Source of the DNA: an uncultured Oscillospiraceae bacterium
GTDB taxonomy: Bacteria; Bacillota; Clostridia; Oscillospirales; Oscillospiraceae
Reading direction: 5' to 3'
Assembly: GCA_944385665.1 (NCBI GenBank)
Contig: CALWYB010000007.1
Span: forward strand, 1-61,572
DNA: 61,572 bases
This document shows, one piece after another, positions 1 to 7,817 of this stretch; the first letter of the stretch is position 1; each line of letters begins with the position of its first letter. Below the pieces are notes generated by a model. It searched no databases. It was not told the DNA's origin and saw only the letters and a list, made by a program, of their open reading frames with translations. A program made the position numbers and the translations under genes.

Positions 1-417
1 AACCTGGGGGCGGTGATCCGCACCGCCGACGCCGCCGGGGCCCACGGGGTCATCATCCCCAAGCGCCGCTCCGCCGGTCTCACCGCCGTGGTGGCCAAGA
101 CCTCCGCGGGAGCGGTGGCCCACGTGCCGGTGGCCCGGGTGCCCAACCTGGTGGCCGCCCTCAAGGAGCTGCAGCAGGCCGGCGTGTGGATCTTCGGCAC
201 CGCCGCCCAGGGCACCACCTCCCTCTACCAGGCCGACCTGAAGGGTCCCGCCGCCATCGTCATCGGCAGTGAAGGGGACGGCATGGGCCGTCTGGTCACC
301 GAGAGCTGCGACTTCACCGTCTCCATCCCCATGTTCGGCAAGATCAACTCCCTCAACGCCTCGGCCGCCGCCGCCGTGCTCCTCTATGAGGCGGTGCGGC
401 AGCGCACCGGCGGATAA
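1..417 (+). CDS. rlmB: TrmH/SpoU-family 23S rRNA 2'-O-ribose methyltransferase, 3' part
   Basis: The reading frame is open from base 1, so only the last 138 codons are present and the start lies outside the window. The fragment is the C-terminal SPOUT (trefoil-knot) domain. It shows the motif 1 region NLGAVIRTADAAG, motif 2 IGSEGDGMG (SAM and RNA contacts) and motif 3 IPMFGKINSLNASAAAAVLL. The family transfers a methyl group from SAM to a ribose 2'-OH; RlmB modifies G2251 of 23S rRNA. The following gene starts 30 bp downstream behind AAGGAG with no terminator between, so the two are probably cotranscribed. RlmB is the best guess; another TrmH-type paralogue cannot be excluded because the N-terminal RNA-binding domain is missing. 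Confidence 0.85.
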   Translation, partial: NLGAVIRTADAAGAHGVIIPKRRSAGLTAVVAKTSAGAVAHVPVARVPNLVAALKELQQAGVWIFGTAAQGTTSLYQADLKGPAAIVIGSEGDGMGRLVTESCDFTVSIPMFGKINSLNASAAAAVLLYEAVRQRTGG

Positions 418-447
418 CTACTTTCCCCAACCACCAAGGAGCCGCTT

Positions 448-2751
448 ATGCGCCAGCGTGACAATGACAATGAAAAACAAAACAAGGACGACCTGGAGGA
501 TGTAAAGTCCCTCATCCAGGACGTCAGTGACGAGCCATATTCCCTGGAAGATATTTTGGCCGAGTACGGCACCCGGCGCAGCACCGTGCGCACCGCCGTC
601 CCGGTCCACTCTCCTCTCTCCCAGCCGGAGGGCAAGGTGCTGGCTTTCCCCAACCAGACCGCGTCCAAACCTCCCCAGAAGGAGCCGGACGCCAACCACG
701 CCCCGGACGCTCCCACCCAGGACCAGCCCGAGGAGGCGCCTCAGCCCTCCGAGGCGGAGGAAGCGACCCCCTCCCAAGACCCCTCCGCCCCCCAGCCCGA
801 TGATGCCTCCCCGGAGGAGGAGTCGGAAGAAAAGCCGGACGCGGAATCGGAGGAGGAGAACGCCGGTGTGGTGGAATTTCCTCCGGAGGAGAGCCTGCTC
901 TCCTCCCTGCTCAAGCGCCTGGGCAAGAAGGCCGACCGGTATGCCGACCAGATGTTCCAGGAGTCGGAGGACATGGATGAGGAGGAGATTCGCCGTCTGG
1001 AGGAGCTGATCCCCGGCACCGACCAGGAGGAAGAACCTGTCCCGCCCCAGACACCCAGTCTCCTCTACCGCCTGCTCCACCGCCCCCGGCGGGAGGAGCC
1101 TATGCCCCCGGACACCGCCCCTCAGCAGCTGGCCCGCTCCTACAGTAAGGGGCTCAGCGGCCTTCGTCTGCGCTCGTTGGGCATTTTCCTGCTGGCCGTG
1201 GCGGCCATCGTCCAGCTTGTGGTGCCTGCCCTCCACTATGTGTGGCTGCCCCCCCTGGACAACTACCAGCTCCAGGTGTGGATCGCCTGCGGCCTGCTGG
1301 GCATTGGGCTGCTGCTCTCTGCCGACGTACTGTTTGTGGGCCTGGTCCGAGCCTTCCACGGAAAGATCGGCATGGACACCCTGAGCGCTCTGTCGGTGAT
1401 CTTCACCCTGGCCGACGGTGTGTTCCTGTCGGTGGCGCAGAACCGGGAGGGCCAGCTGCCTTACACCGCCGCCGTGCTGGTGGGGCTGTTCTTCCTCACC
1501 CACGGCACCTACCATAAAAAATGCGGCCTGCGTCTGGCCTGCCGCACCGCGGCGGCCGCGGCAGAGCCCTATGTTCTTACCCTGGACGAGGGCAAGTGGA
1601 ACGGCCGGGACACCTACTGCAAGTGGTCCGGCGTGCCCAACGGCTTTGGCAGCCAGATCCAAACCGACGACGGGGCCCAGCGGATCTACCGCCGCTACTG
1701 CCCCATCCTGCTCATCGCCTGCCTGCTCTTCTCCCTGCTGTCCTCAGTGGCAGCGGGCCGGTCGGAGCAGCTGCTGTGGTGCCTGTCGGCCACCTTCACC
1801 GCCGCCTCCGCCTTCGGCTCCGCCCTGGTCTACGGGCGGCCCTTCCACAAGCTCACCCGCCGGCTCTCTCAGACCGGCGCGGCCCTGGCCGGCTGGCCCG
1901 GACTGGCACAGACCCGAAAGGGTGACCGGGTGCTGATCACCGACGGCGACCTGTTCCCCCCGGGCTATGTGGAGTTCAACGGCATCAAGGTCTTTGGGGA
2001 CTACTCCGTGGAGCGGGTGCTCAGCTACACCGCCACCCTGATCCGGGACTCGGGCAGCGGCCTGACCAAGCTCTTTCACGACCTGCTGCGGGCTCAGGGC
2101 GGTCTGTTTCGTCAGGCCGACCACCTGTGCTGCTACGAGGGAGGCGGCCTGTCCGCCAACATTCGGGGCTATCAGGTGCTGGTGGGCTCTGCCGCCTTTA
2201 TGAATCTGATGGAAATTGCCCTGCCCCCGGGCTTGAATGTGAAAAACGCCGTGTTCTGCGCCATCGACGGGGAGCTGGCCGGCATCTTCGCTCTGAACTA
2301 CACCCTGCCCGACGGAGTGTTCCCCTCCCTGGACGCTCTGCTGCGGGAGAAGGTGGGGCCGGTGCTGGCCACCCGGGACTTCAACATCATTCCCGCCATG
2401 CTTCACCAGCGCTTCAAGCTGGCCTCGGACAAGATGGACTTCCCCCCGGTGGAGCGCCGCCGGGAGCTGTCCGATCCGGAGCAGCCCCACAACCCCATTC
2501 TCACCGGCGTGCTGTGCCGGGAGGGCCTGGTGCCCTACGCCGATACGGTGGTGGGCGCCCGGCGGCTGCGCCGGGCCACCCGCCTGGGCGCGGTGCTCAC
2601 CTGCGTGGGCTCCACGGTGGGGGTACTGCTTGCCTACTATCTGACGGCGGTCACCGCCTTCGGCTCCCTGTCCCCTTTGAATCTGCTCATTTTCCTGGCT
2701 ACCTGGCTGCTCCCGGTGTGGTTTCTCACCAGCTGGGTGCCCCGGTACTGA
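448..2751 (+). CDS. Degenerate P1B-type ATPase-like membrane protein, catalytically dead
   Basis: 767 aa. Residues 1-235 are an acidic, Pro/Glu-rich cytoplasmic tail. Eight predicted membrane segments follow in P1B-ATPase order: four (about 243-268, 275-300, 308-330, 338-355), a short loop where the actuator domain should be, two (about 416-436, 441-463), a loop of about 250 aa, and two at the C-terminus. P1B landmarks survive: MDTL (309-312) in M3, the ALVxxxP run after the CPC site, and an N-domain-like GGGLSANIRGYQVLVG (567-580). Every catalytic motif is gone: CPC reads FGS (456-458), DKTGT is replaced around VLITDGDLFPPG with Thr498 at the phospho-Asp position, the HP motif reads SG, TGD reads TRD, and GDGxND is absent. 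It therefore cannot pump by the normal cycle. Its role is unknown; a sensor or scaffold derived from a metal ATPase is possible. AAGGAG precedes the ATG. Confidence 0.7.
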   Translation: MRQRDNDNEKQNKDDLEDVKSLIQDVSDEPYSLEDILAEYGTRRSTVRTAVPVHSPLSQPEGKVLAFPNQTASKPPQKEPDANHAPDAPTQDQPEEAPQPSEAEEATPSQDPSAPQPDDASPEEESEEKPDAESEEENAGVVEFPPEESLLSSLLKRLGKKADRYADQMFQESEDMDEEEIRRLEELIPGTDQEEEPVPPQTPSLLYRLLHRPRREEPMPPDTAPQQLARSYSKGLSGLRLRSLGIFLLAVAAIVQLVVPALHYVWLPPLDNYQLQVWIACGLLGIGLLLSADVLFVGLVRAFHGKIGMDTLSALSVIFTLADGVFLSVAQNREGQLPYTAAVLVGLFFLTHGTYHKKCGLRLACRTAAAAAEPYVLTLDEGKWNGRDTYCKWSGVPNGFGSQIQTDDGAQRIYRRYCPILLIACLLFSLLSSVAAGRSEQLLWCLSATFTAASAFGSALVYGRPFHKLTRRLSQTGAALAGWPGLAQTRKGDRVLITDGDLFPPGYVEFNGIKVFGDYSVERVLSYTATLIRDSGSGLTKLFHDLLRAQGGLFRQADHLCCYEGGGLSANIRGYQVLVGSAAFMNLMEIALPPGLNVKNAVFCAIDGELAGIFALNYTLPDGVFPSLDALLREKVGPVLATRDFNIIPAMLHQRFKLASDKMDFPPVERRRELSDPEQPHNPILTGVLCREGLVPYADTVVGARRLRRATRLGAVLTCVGSTVGVLLAYYLTAVTAFGSLSPLNLLIFLATWLLPVWFLTSWVPRY

Positions 2752-2770
2752 TGTGTAAGGAGGCTTTCCC

Positions 2771-3292
2771 ATGATCCGTCCCGCTCAGGTCCAGGACCTG
2801 CCCGCCATCGCCGCCATCTACGAGGCCATTTTGGACCAGGAGGACGCCCGGGGCTTCTCCTTCACCAACTGGCAGCGGGGCAAATACCCCACTCTGGATA
2901 CCGCCCGGGCCGCCCTGGAGGCCGGGACCCTCTTCACCGCGGAGGAAAACGGAGAGATATACGGCTGCGTGAACCTGAACGGGGAGCAGCTGCCGGAGTA
3001 TGCCGCCATCCCCTGGCAGTACGCCGCCGATGACGGTGCAGTGGGCGTCATCCACACCCTGGTCATCCACCCCGCCTGGTCGGGCCGGGGCAAGGCCCGG
3101 GAGCTGGTGGCCTTCTGCGAGGAGCACTGCCGGAGCCAGGGCAAACAGGTCATCCGCCTGGACACCTACATCCACAACCAGCCCGCCAATGCCATGTACC
3201 CCCGCCTGGGCTACCGCTTTGCGGGCAAGGGACACTTCCTCTTCCAGGGCTTTCTGCCGGAGGAGCTGAACTGTTACGAAAAATTGCTGTAA
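2771..3292 (+). CDS. GNAT-family N-acetyltransferase
   Basis: 173 aa, the size of a single GNAT domain. The acetyl-CoA pyrophosphate-binding motif A is visible as VIHTLVIHPAWSGRGKAREL, with the R/Q-x-x-G-x-G/A element read as GRGKA. It is followed by the helix and a C-terminal motif B region around NAMYPRLGYRF. The enzyme should transfer an acetyl group from acetyl-CoA to an amine; the substrate cannot be told from sequence. AAGGAGG at 2758-2764 is close to the start, and the gene begins only 19 bp after the ATPase-like gene, so the two are likely cotranscribed. A bidirectional terminator follows immediately. Confidence 0.85.
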   Translation: MIRPAQVQDLPAIAAIYEAILDQEDARGFSFTNWQRGKYPTLDTARAALEAGTLFTAEENGEIYGCVNLNGEQLPEYAAIPWQYAADDGAVGVIHTLVIHPAWSGRGKARELVAFCEEHCRSQGKQVIRLDTYIHNQPANAMYPRLGYRFAGKGHFLFQGFLPEELNCYEKLL

Positions 3293-3326
3293 AAAATGGA
3301 GTGGACCGCAGGTCCACTCCATTTTT
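3292..3326. terminator. Bidirectional intrinsic terminator between the GNAT gene and bioY
   Basis: A perfect 16-bp inverted repeat (3292-3307 and 3311-3326) with a 3-nt loop GCA and A/T runs at both outer ends. It serves both convergent genes. Confidence 0.93.
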
Positions 3327-3337
3327 ATATTGATATT

Positions 3338-3907
3338 TCAGATATGCAGCAGGCCCGCCTTTTCCAGCCGTCCCCGGATCACAGGTCCCATGGTCATGGC
3401 CAGCACCATCTTCACCAGATCCCCCACAATGAAGGGGATCACACACATCCACAGGGCCGCCATCACCCCGGTGTTCGTGGAGAAGCAGAACCAGGCGGTG
3501 CCCAGGGCGTAACACACGGCGGTACCCAGAATCATGCCCAGCAGCTGAAGCAGGCGGCTGCGGGTGTGGTCGATGACCAGGCCCGCGATTACGGCCATGG
3601 GCAAAAAGCCGATGATGTAGCCGCCGGTGGGACCGGCCAGCTTGCCCAGCCCTCCGGCAAAGCCAGAAAACACCGGCACGCCCACCATGCCGATGAGCAT
3701 ATAGACGATATAGCTCACCGAGGCCCGCTTCCAGCCCAACAGGTACAGGGTGAAGTAGATCACCAGGTTGGTAAAGGAGATGGGCACCTCCCCAATGGGG
3801 ATGGCCAGAGGGGCAAGCACACAGGTCACCGCTGTCATCACGGCGATCATGGACATCACATAGATTTTGCCCCGGCTGCTGGCGGCGGGCGCAGGCGATT
3901 GGATCAT
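3338..3907 (-). CDS. bioY: Biotin transporter substrate-binding protein BioY
   Basis: 189 aa, about six hydrophobic segments, the S-component of an ECF-type biotin importer. The BioY signature GPTGGYIIGF is present, as is the family-typical stretch PISFTNLVIYFTLYLLGWK. The start at 3907 is chosen because AGGAAGG lies just upstream; an in-frame ATG at 3964 would lie within the promoter region and lacks a ribosome-binding site. No ECF A, A' or T genes are nearby, so it probably shares a general energising module encoded elsewhere. A strong promoter with two BirA-type operators lies upstream, indicating repression by biotinylated BirA. Confidence 0.95.
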   Translation of the reverse strand: MIQSPAPAASSRGKIYVMSMIAVMTAVTCVLAPLAIPIGEVPISFTNLVIYFTLYLLGWKRASVSYIVYMLIGMVGVPVFSGFAGGLGKLAGPTGGYIIGFLPMAVIAGLVIDHTRSRLLQLLGMILGTAVCYALGTAWFCFSTNTGVMAALWMCVIPFIVGDLVKMVLAMTMGPVIRGRLEKAGLLHI

Positions 3908-3957
3908 GGGTCGTTCCTTCCTTTCTCTGCATGGGCAGACACGGTGTTCCGCCTCAA

Positions 3958-3987
3958 TTGTCAACCAAAACTAAAACGAGTATACAG
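3958..3987 (-). promoter_or_regulatory. BirA operator 2 (downstream site) of bioY
   Basis: On the plus strand TTGTCAAC (3958-3965), a 14-nt spacer, then GTATACAG (3980-3987). This resembles the BirA palindrome TTGTAAAC-N14/15-GTTTACAA, and the right half matches 6 of 8 bases. It overlaps the -10 box of the bioY promoter. Confidence 0.75.
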
Positions 3988-4007
3988 TTCCCCTTCCAGG
4001 TTGTCAA
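3979..4007 (-). promoter_or_regulatory. bioY promoter (sigma-A type)
   Basis: On the minus strand TTGACA (4002-4007), 17 bp, TATACT (3979-3984). The -35 lies in one BirA site and the -10 in the other, so BirA binding should block polymerase. Confidence 0.88.
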
Positions 4008-4030
4008 CCCTATTTTGCTTTAGTTTACAA
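4001..4030 (-). promoter_or_regulatory. BirA operator 1 of bioY
   Basis: On the plus strand TTGTCAAC (4001-4008), 14-nt spacer, GTTTACAA (4023-4030). This is a near-perfect match to the Firmicute BirA (biotin repressor) palindrome and covers the -35 box. Confidence 0.9.
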
Positions 4031-4048
4031 TTCTATTTTGGCTGCCGC

Positions 4049-4077
4049 TTGCATTTTTTCATCCATTCCGCTATAAT
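4049..4077 (+). promoter_or_regulatory. Promoter of the SLH-protein gene
   Basis: TTGCAT (4049-4054), 17 bp, TATAAT (4072-4077). It is divergent from the bioY promoter and leaves a leader of about 105 nt before the SLH-protein start. Confidence 0.8.
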
Positions 4078-4190
4078 ATTTTCCTAAGATCAGGCAAAAC
4101 TTTCTGACATCCCACTCCGGAGCCGGATTTTTCCTGCCCCGGTCTTCCTGCCGTGTTTCGGCAGAGCGTTTCATCTTGAGAGGAGCTACT

Positions 4191-5417
4191 ATGTTACAGC
4201 ACATGAAACGCGGCCTGGCTGCCGCTTTGATTTTCACCTTGACCCTCACCCTGGGGGTCCCGGCTCTGGCCGCCGATCCCCTGGCAAACGGCGGCTTTGC
4301 CCAGGTGTCCATTGCCGCCACCGATTCCGACTCCCCCACCCTGGACCTGGATCTGGCCCTCTACCGCCGCAACAGCGCCAACGCCTTTGCCAAGGTAGAG
4401 AATATGGACTATGTCACCCCGGTCAACCGTCTGACCAAAGACATGGCCTTCCATGTCACCCCCCAGGCCCAACCGGTCTCCCTGACCGTGGACTACCTCA
4501 CCGACCTCAACGGCGACGGCGTGTATGAGCTGCTCAGCGGCCAGGACCGTCCCGTGGGCGACGTGCTCTCTGCCGATGGCACTCTCACCAGCGCCAGCAG
4601 CGGGGTGTCCACCCGGCTGACCCAGGGCCGCACCTACACCATCACCGGCAGCGATCTTCTGGCTCGGGGCCAGGCCGCTGCCCAGGACCGGGTCACCGCC
4701 GGCAGCGCCAGCTACCTGGCCGACTTCAGTGGTTCCGGTATACAGACCGACTCCACCCTCTATATGCTCACCATCACCTACCAGTCCCCCAGCGACGGCA
4801 ACAAGTATGAGCGGTGCTACTACCTGGCCCTGTACGACCAGCTCCCCGCTCCCGCCGCTTCCGACTTCCGGGATGTGCCCGCCAACGCCTGGTACTACAA
4901 CGCGGTGGACTATGTGGTCTCCCACGGTCTGCTCTCCGGCTCGGCCCGCAGCACCTTCTCCCCCAACCAGCAGCTGACCCGGGCCATGCTGGCCCAGACC
5001 ATGTTCAATCGGGCCGGCCAACCGGACAGCCCCATCAGCCATTACGATGACGTCCCCCTGGACCACTGGAGCTATGCCGCTGTCTCCTGGGCCAGCAGCC
5101 AGCAGCTCATGACCGGCCCCAGTCCCAAGTTCTTTGCACCGGACCAGGTCCTGACCCGCCAGGAGATGGCCCTGACCCTGATGCTCTACGTCCAGAAGAG
5201 CGGGGTCTCCACCGATCAGCGGGCCGACCTCAGCGGCTACACCGACCAGAACAGCGTAGCCGATTGGGCCCGTACCGGCATGGAGTGGGCGGTGGCCGTG
5301 GGCCTTCTGGCCGGCCGCACCGCCGGCGGCACCAAGACGCTGGACCCTGCCGGCACGGTGACCCGGGCGGAATTTGCCGCGGTGCTCCAGACCCTGTGTG
5401 AAGATGTTCTGGCCTGA
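4191..5417 (+). CDS. Secreted SLH-domain cell-surface protein
   Basis: 408 aa. The N-terminus is a Sec signal peptide (Lys/Arg, long hydrophobic core, cleavage near ALA-A at about residue 28). Residues about 30-220 are an unassigned beta-rich region with the Asp-rich stretch DLNGDGVYELL, which resembles a calcium-binding EF/dockerin-like loop. Three SLH repeats fill the C-terminus: about 226-275 (FRDVPANAWYYNAVDYV), 285-335 (YDDVPLDHWSYAAVSWA) and 350-405. Such domains anchor proteins to pyruvylated secondary wall polymer. The ATG at 4191 is preferred over an in-frame TTG at 4176 because GAGAGGAG lies between them as the ribosome-binding site. The gene is monocistronic, with its own promoter and a terminator. 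Confidence 0.88.
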   Translation: MLQHMKRGLAAALIFTLTLTLGVPALAADPLANGGFAQVSIAATDSDSPTLDLDLALYRRNSANAFAKVENMDYVTPVNRLTKDMAFHVTPQAQPVSLTVDYLTDLNGDGVYELLSGQDRPVGDVLSADGTLTSASSGVSTRLTQGRTYTITGSDLLARGQAAAQDRVTAGSASYLADFSGSGIQTDSTLYMLTITYQSPSDGNKYERCYYLALYDQLPAPAASDFRDVPANAWYYNAVDYVVSHGLLSGSARSTFSPNQQLTRAMLAQTMFNRAGQPDSPISHYDDVPLDHWSYAAVSWASSQQLMTGPSPKFFAPDQVLTRQEMALTLMLYVQKSGVSTDQRADLSGYTDQNSVADWARTGMEWAVAVGLLAGRTAGGTKTLDPAGTVTRAEFAAVLQTLCEDVLA

Positions 5418-5434
5418 ATCAGAATAAGAATGGA

Positions 5435-5470
5435 CATGGACCTGCCTTCGGGCAGGTCCATGTTTTGTTT
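5435..5470 (+). terminator. Intrinsic terminator after the SLH gene
   Basis: A 12-bp stem (5435-5446 with 5451-5462), UUCG tetraloop, followed by TTTTGTTT. Confidence 0.92.
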
Positions 5471-5532
5471 AACCTCTGGAATAATTGTCCAGACTAAGCA
5501 TATCCTAGCAGTGTACGAAAGGAGGGATCCCC

Positions 5533-5775
5533 ATGGCTCAGCCCGCCCGCCCCTTATTTGCCCGGCGCAGGCAGGCCGCCGCCCTGGAGGCCGAACGCAG
5601 AGAGCTGCTGGCCTCCCTGGCCAGCACCCGCACCCAGATCCAACAGGCCTACGGCGGCTTCAACACCGTATGCGACAGCGACCTGATCGAGTCCTACGTG
5701 TTTGAGATCAAAGCGCTCCAGTCCCGGTATGACTATCTTCTGCGCCGGGTCAAGGAGCTGGAGTGTGCCCCATGA
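5533..5775 (+). CDS. DUF2508 (YaaL-like) protein
   Basis: 80 aa, mostly helical and highly charged. It carries the DUF2508 pattern of an N-terminal amphipathic helix, then NTVCDSDLIESYVFEIKALQ and a final YDYLLRRVKELE. Its biochemical function is not known. The clearest support is context: its stop codon overlaps the start of the BofA-like gene (ATGA at 5772-5775), reproducing the yaaL-bofA pair of Bacillus. AAAGGAGGG lies upstream of the ATG. Confidence 0.85.
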   Translation: MAQPARPLFARRRQAAALEAERRELLASLASTRTQIQQAYGGFNTVCDSDLIESYVFEIKALQSRYDYLLRRVKELECAP

Positions 5776-6032
5776 CCGCCCCCTCCATCCCCTGGCTGGC
5801 GGTGGCCCTGCTGGCCCTGTCGGTTCTGGCTCTGCTCCACCGGCCCCTGGGCCGCCTCATCCGTCTGGCCGCCCGCTCGGCAGTGGGGCTGGCGGTGCTG
5901 GCTCTGTTCGGTCCGGTAGGACAGCTCATCGGGGTCTCTCTGGGGGTCAACCTGGTTAACGCCCTGGTGCTGGGAGTACTGGGGGTCCCCGGCTTCGGGC
6001 TGCTGCTGATGCTGCAATGGGTCCTGCGCTAA
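5772..6032 (+). CDS. bofA: BofA-family protein (pro-sigma-K processing inhibitor)
   Basis: 86 aa, with two or three hydrophobic segments and the conserved C-terminal pattern VSLGVNLVNALVLGVLGVPG seen in BofA. In Bacillus BofA sits in the outer forespore membrane with SpoIVFA and inhibits the protease SpoIVFB until a signal from SpoIVB arrives. An spoIVB gene is also in this window (20956), so the forespore-to-mother-cell checkpoint may exist here. The ATG at 5772 overlapping the upstream stop is preferred over an in-frame GTG at 5763. A terminator follows. Confidence 0.88.
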   Translation: MTAPSIPWLAVALLALSVLALLHRPLGRLIRLAARSAVGLAVLALFGPVGQLIGVSLGVNLVNALVLGVLGVPGFGLLLMLQWVLR

Positions 6033-6064
6033 GTGCGGTTTCTCTATCTGGGTTCCTCTGTTTG

Positions 6065-6090
6065 CCGCCCGTTCTTCGGGCGGTTTTTTA
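6065..6090 (+). terminator. Intrinsic terminator after bofA
   Basis: CCGCCCG (6065-6071), 5-nt loop, CGGGCGG (6077-6083), then six T. Confidence 0.92.
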
Positions 6091-6144
6091 TTGCACTCTA
6101 CCCGCCCTCTTGGTATGATAAAAGCAGAAAATTTTGTTATTCTC

Positions 6145-6175
6145 TTGACTGTAAAGGGACTTGATACCCTATACT
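6145..6175 (+). promoter_or_regulatory. MerR-type promoter and operator of the MerR-RDD gene
   Basis: TTGACT (6145-6150) and TATACT (6170-6175) are 19 bp apart, the over-long spacing typical of MerR-controlled promoters. Inside the spacer and reaching into the -10 is the dyad GTAAAGGG-N8-CCCTATAC (6151-6158, 6167-6174; 7 of 8 positions symmetric). This suggests autoregulation by the product of the gene that follows. Confidence 0.8.
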
Positions 6176-6215
6176 GGCGCCAGAAAGGACCACATGCGGG
6201 AAAGGAGTACCCTAT

Positions 6216-7685
6216 ATGACTATCAAAGAGATCGAGGCCGCCACCGGCCTGCCCCGGGCCAATGTACGCTACTACGAGAGCCTGGGACTCATCCACCCCG
6301 CCCGGGGGGCCAACGGCTACCGGGACTACCGGCAGGAGGATCTGGACACCCTGCTGAAAATCAAACTGCTGCGGCAGCTGGACTGCTCCCTGGAGGATAT
6401 CCAGGCCCTGGAACGGGGTGAGCGCACGCTGGACCAGGTCCTGGCCAAGATCTGGTCCGCCCTGGAACAAAAGCAGGCGGAGACACAGCGTGCCCGAGAG
6501 CTGTGTCAGCAGATGCAGGCCGACCACCCCAGCTGGAACAGCCTGCAGCCGGAGCGCTACCTTTTCTGGAACCCCTCCGACTCCGTCCAGCTTTCCCCCG
6601 TGCGTGACGCAGTGGACGATCTGGGCAGCCGCTGTCCCTGGCGGCGGTACCTTGCCCGGATGCTGGACTATGCGCTGTGCCTCACCCTGTGGGAACTGTT
6701 TCTGTGTTTGGTGCCCCGGGTCAACATTTTGTCCACGCCCGTGTGGCTGAATGTGCTGAATGTCGCCATGGCGCTGGGCCTGATGTGCGTGCTGGAGGCG
6801 GTCTTTCTCCACTTCTTCGGCACCACCCCGGGCAAAGCTCTCTTCCGCCTGAAACTGACCCGCTCCGACGGCAGCTACTTTGGTTTTTTGGACGCCCTGT
6901 GGCGCACCGGCCGGGCTGTGCTGCTGGGCATGGGCCTGATGATCCCTCTGGTCAGCCTCATCACGCTGATTTTGTCCTTTCAGCGCTGCCGCCATCAGGT
7001 TTCTCAGCCCTGGGCCCTGGATGACGAGGGCTGGTCCGACCCCTCCGGCGGCTGGACCCCCTTCTTTGAGCAGCGCGGCAGCGTACTGCGGGTCGTAGGC
7101 TATGTGGGCTGCTATGCGGTCATGGTGGCTCTTACACTGCTGGGTTCTCTGGTTGCAGCCACCCCCTGGCACCAGGGTTCCCTCACCTCCCGGGAGTTTG
7201 CGGCTAACTACAACCACCTGCTCACCTACGCCAGCGCCCCGGACACTCCGGTGGAGAAGCTGGGAGAGGACGGGACCTGGTACCAGACTGATCCCAACGT
7301 CTTTGTGTTCCACGTCATGGGCGTGGAGCCGCCCCCCTTCCAGTTCCAAGAGGACGACGGCCAGCTTACCCAGGTCTCCTTTACTGCCTCCAGCCCGGAG
7401 GAGGGCGGAGCGTGTACGATCCCCTCCGGCTACGCCGTACGCATCCTCCATGCCCTGCTGGGGGAGCGGGAGCTGCTGCCCGGCAAGACGCTGAGCACCA
7501 TCGATCAGGAGCTGCTGGAGACTGTCCCCGGGGAACATACCTGGACCATTGACGGCTGGGACCTTACCTGTAAGATGGATTTTTCCGGCTACCAGGTCTA
7601 TGAGCAGTACCTGGTCCCGGTGGAGGGAGAGACGCAGAATCTGTCCTACTTCTTTTCTGCCCAGTTTGCCGGCAGTCGGGCATAA
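6216..7685 (+). CDS. Membrane-bound MerR-family regulator fused to an RDD domain
   Basis: 489 aa. Residues 1-70 are a MerR winged helix-turn-helix (MTIKEIEAATGLPRANVRYY, then wing residues GYRDY). Residues 70-105 form the dimerisation coiled coil. Instead of a soluble effector domain there is an RDD membrane domain at about 141-270, with the Arg147/Asp151 pair, GTTPGKALFRLKL and membrane segments near 152-168, 178-198 and 236-255. A further membrane segment (293-315) leads to a C-terminal region of about 170 aa of unknown fold, probably outside the cell. The protein looks like a one-component membrane sensor that binds DNA directly. The promoter dyad upstream supports a working DNA-binding domain. 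The ligand or signal is unknown. Confidence 0.85.
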   Translation: MTIKEIEAATGLPRANVRYYESLGLIHPARGANGYRDYRQEDLDTLLKIKLLRQLDCSLEDIQALERGERTLDQVLAKIWSALEQKQAETQRARELCQQMQADHPSWNSLQPERYLFWNPSDSVQLSPVRDAVDDLGSRCPWRRYLARMLDYALCLTLWELFLCLVPRVNILSTPVWLNVLNVAMALGLMCVLEAVFLHFFGTTPGKALFRLKLTRSDGSYFGFLDALWRTGRAVLLGMGLMIPLVSLITLILSFQRCRHQVSQPWALDDEGWSDPSGGWTPFFEQRGSVLRVVGYVGCYAVMVALTLLGSLVAATPWHQGSLTSREFAANYNHLLTYASAPDTPVEKLGEDGTWYQTDPNVFVFHVMGVEPPPFQFQEDDGQLTQVSFTASSPEEGGACTIPSGYAVRILHALLGERELLPGKTLSTIDQELLETVPGEHTWTIDGWDLTCKMDFSGYQVYEQYLVPVEGETQNLSYFFSAQFAGSRA

Positions 7686-7717
7686 TCATCTTCTGGCACA
7701 TTTCTTGCCCGCAAGGA

Positions 7718-7746
7718 TTGACATCACTTTGCCTCTTTACTATAAT
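7718..7746 (+). promoter_or_regulatory. serC promoter, perfect sigma-A consensus
   Basis: TTGACA (7718-7723), 17 bp, TATAAT (7741-7746). Both hexamers and the spacing are consensus. Confidence 0.93.
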
Positions 7747-7817
7747 AAAACAATATTCCAGTCGTTGCTCTGGCCGGAATAAAATCACAATTTCAACAAT
7801 GAAAGGGGTTCTCCCAA

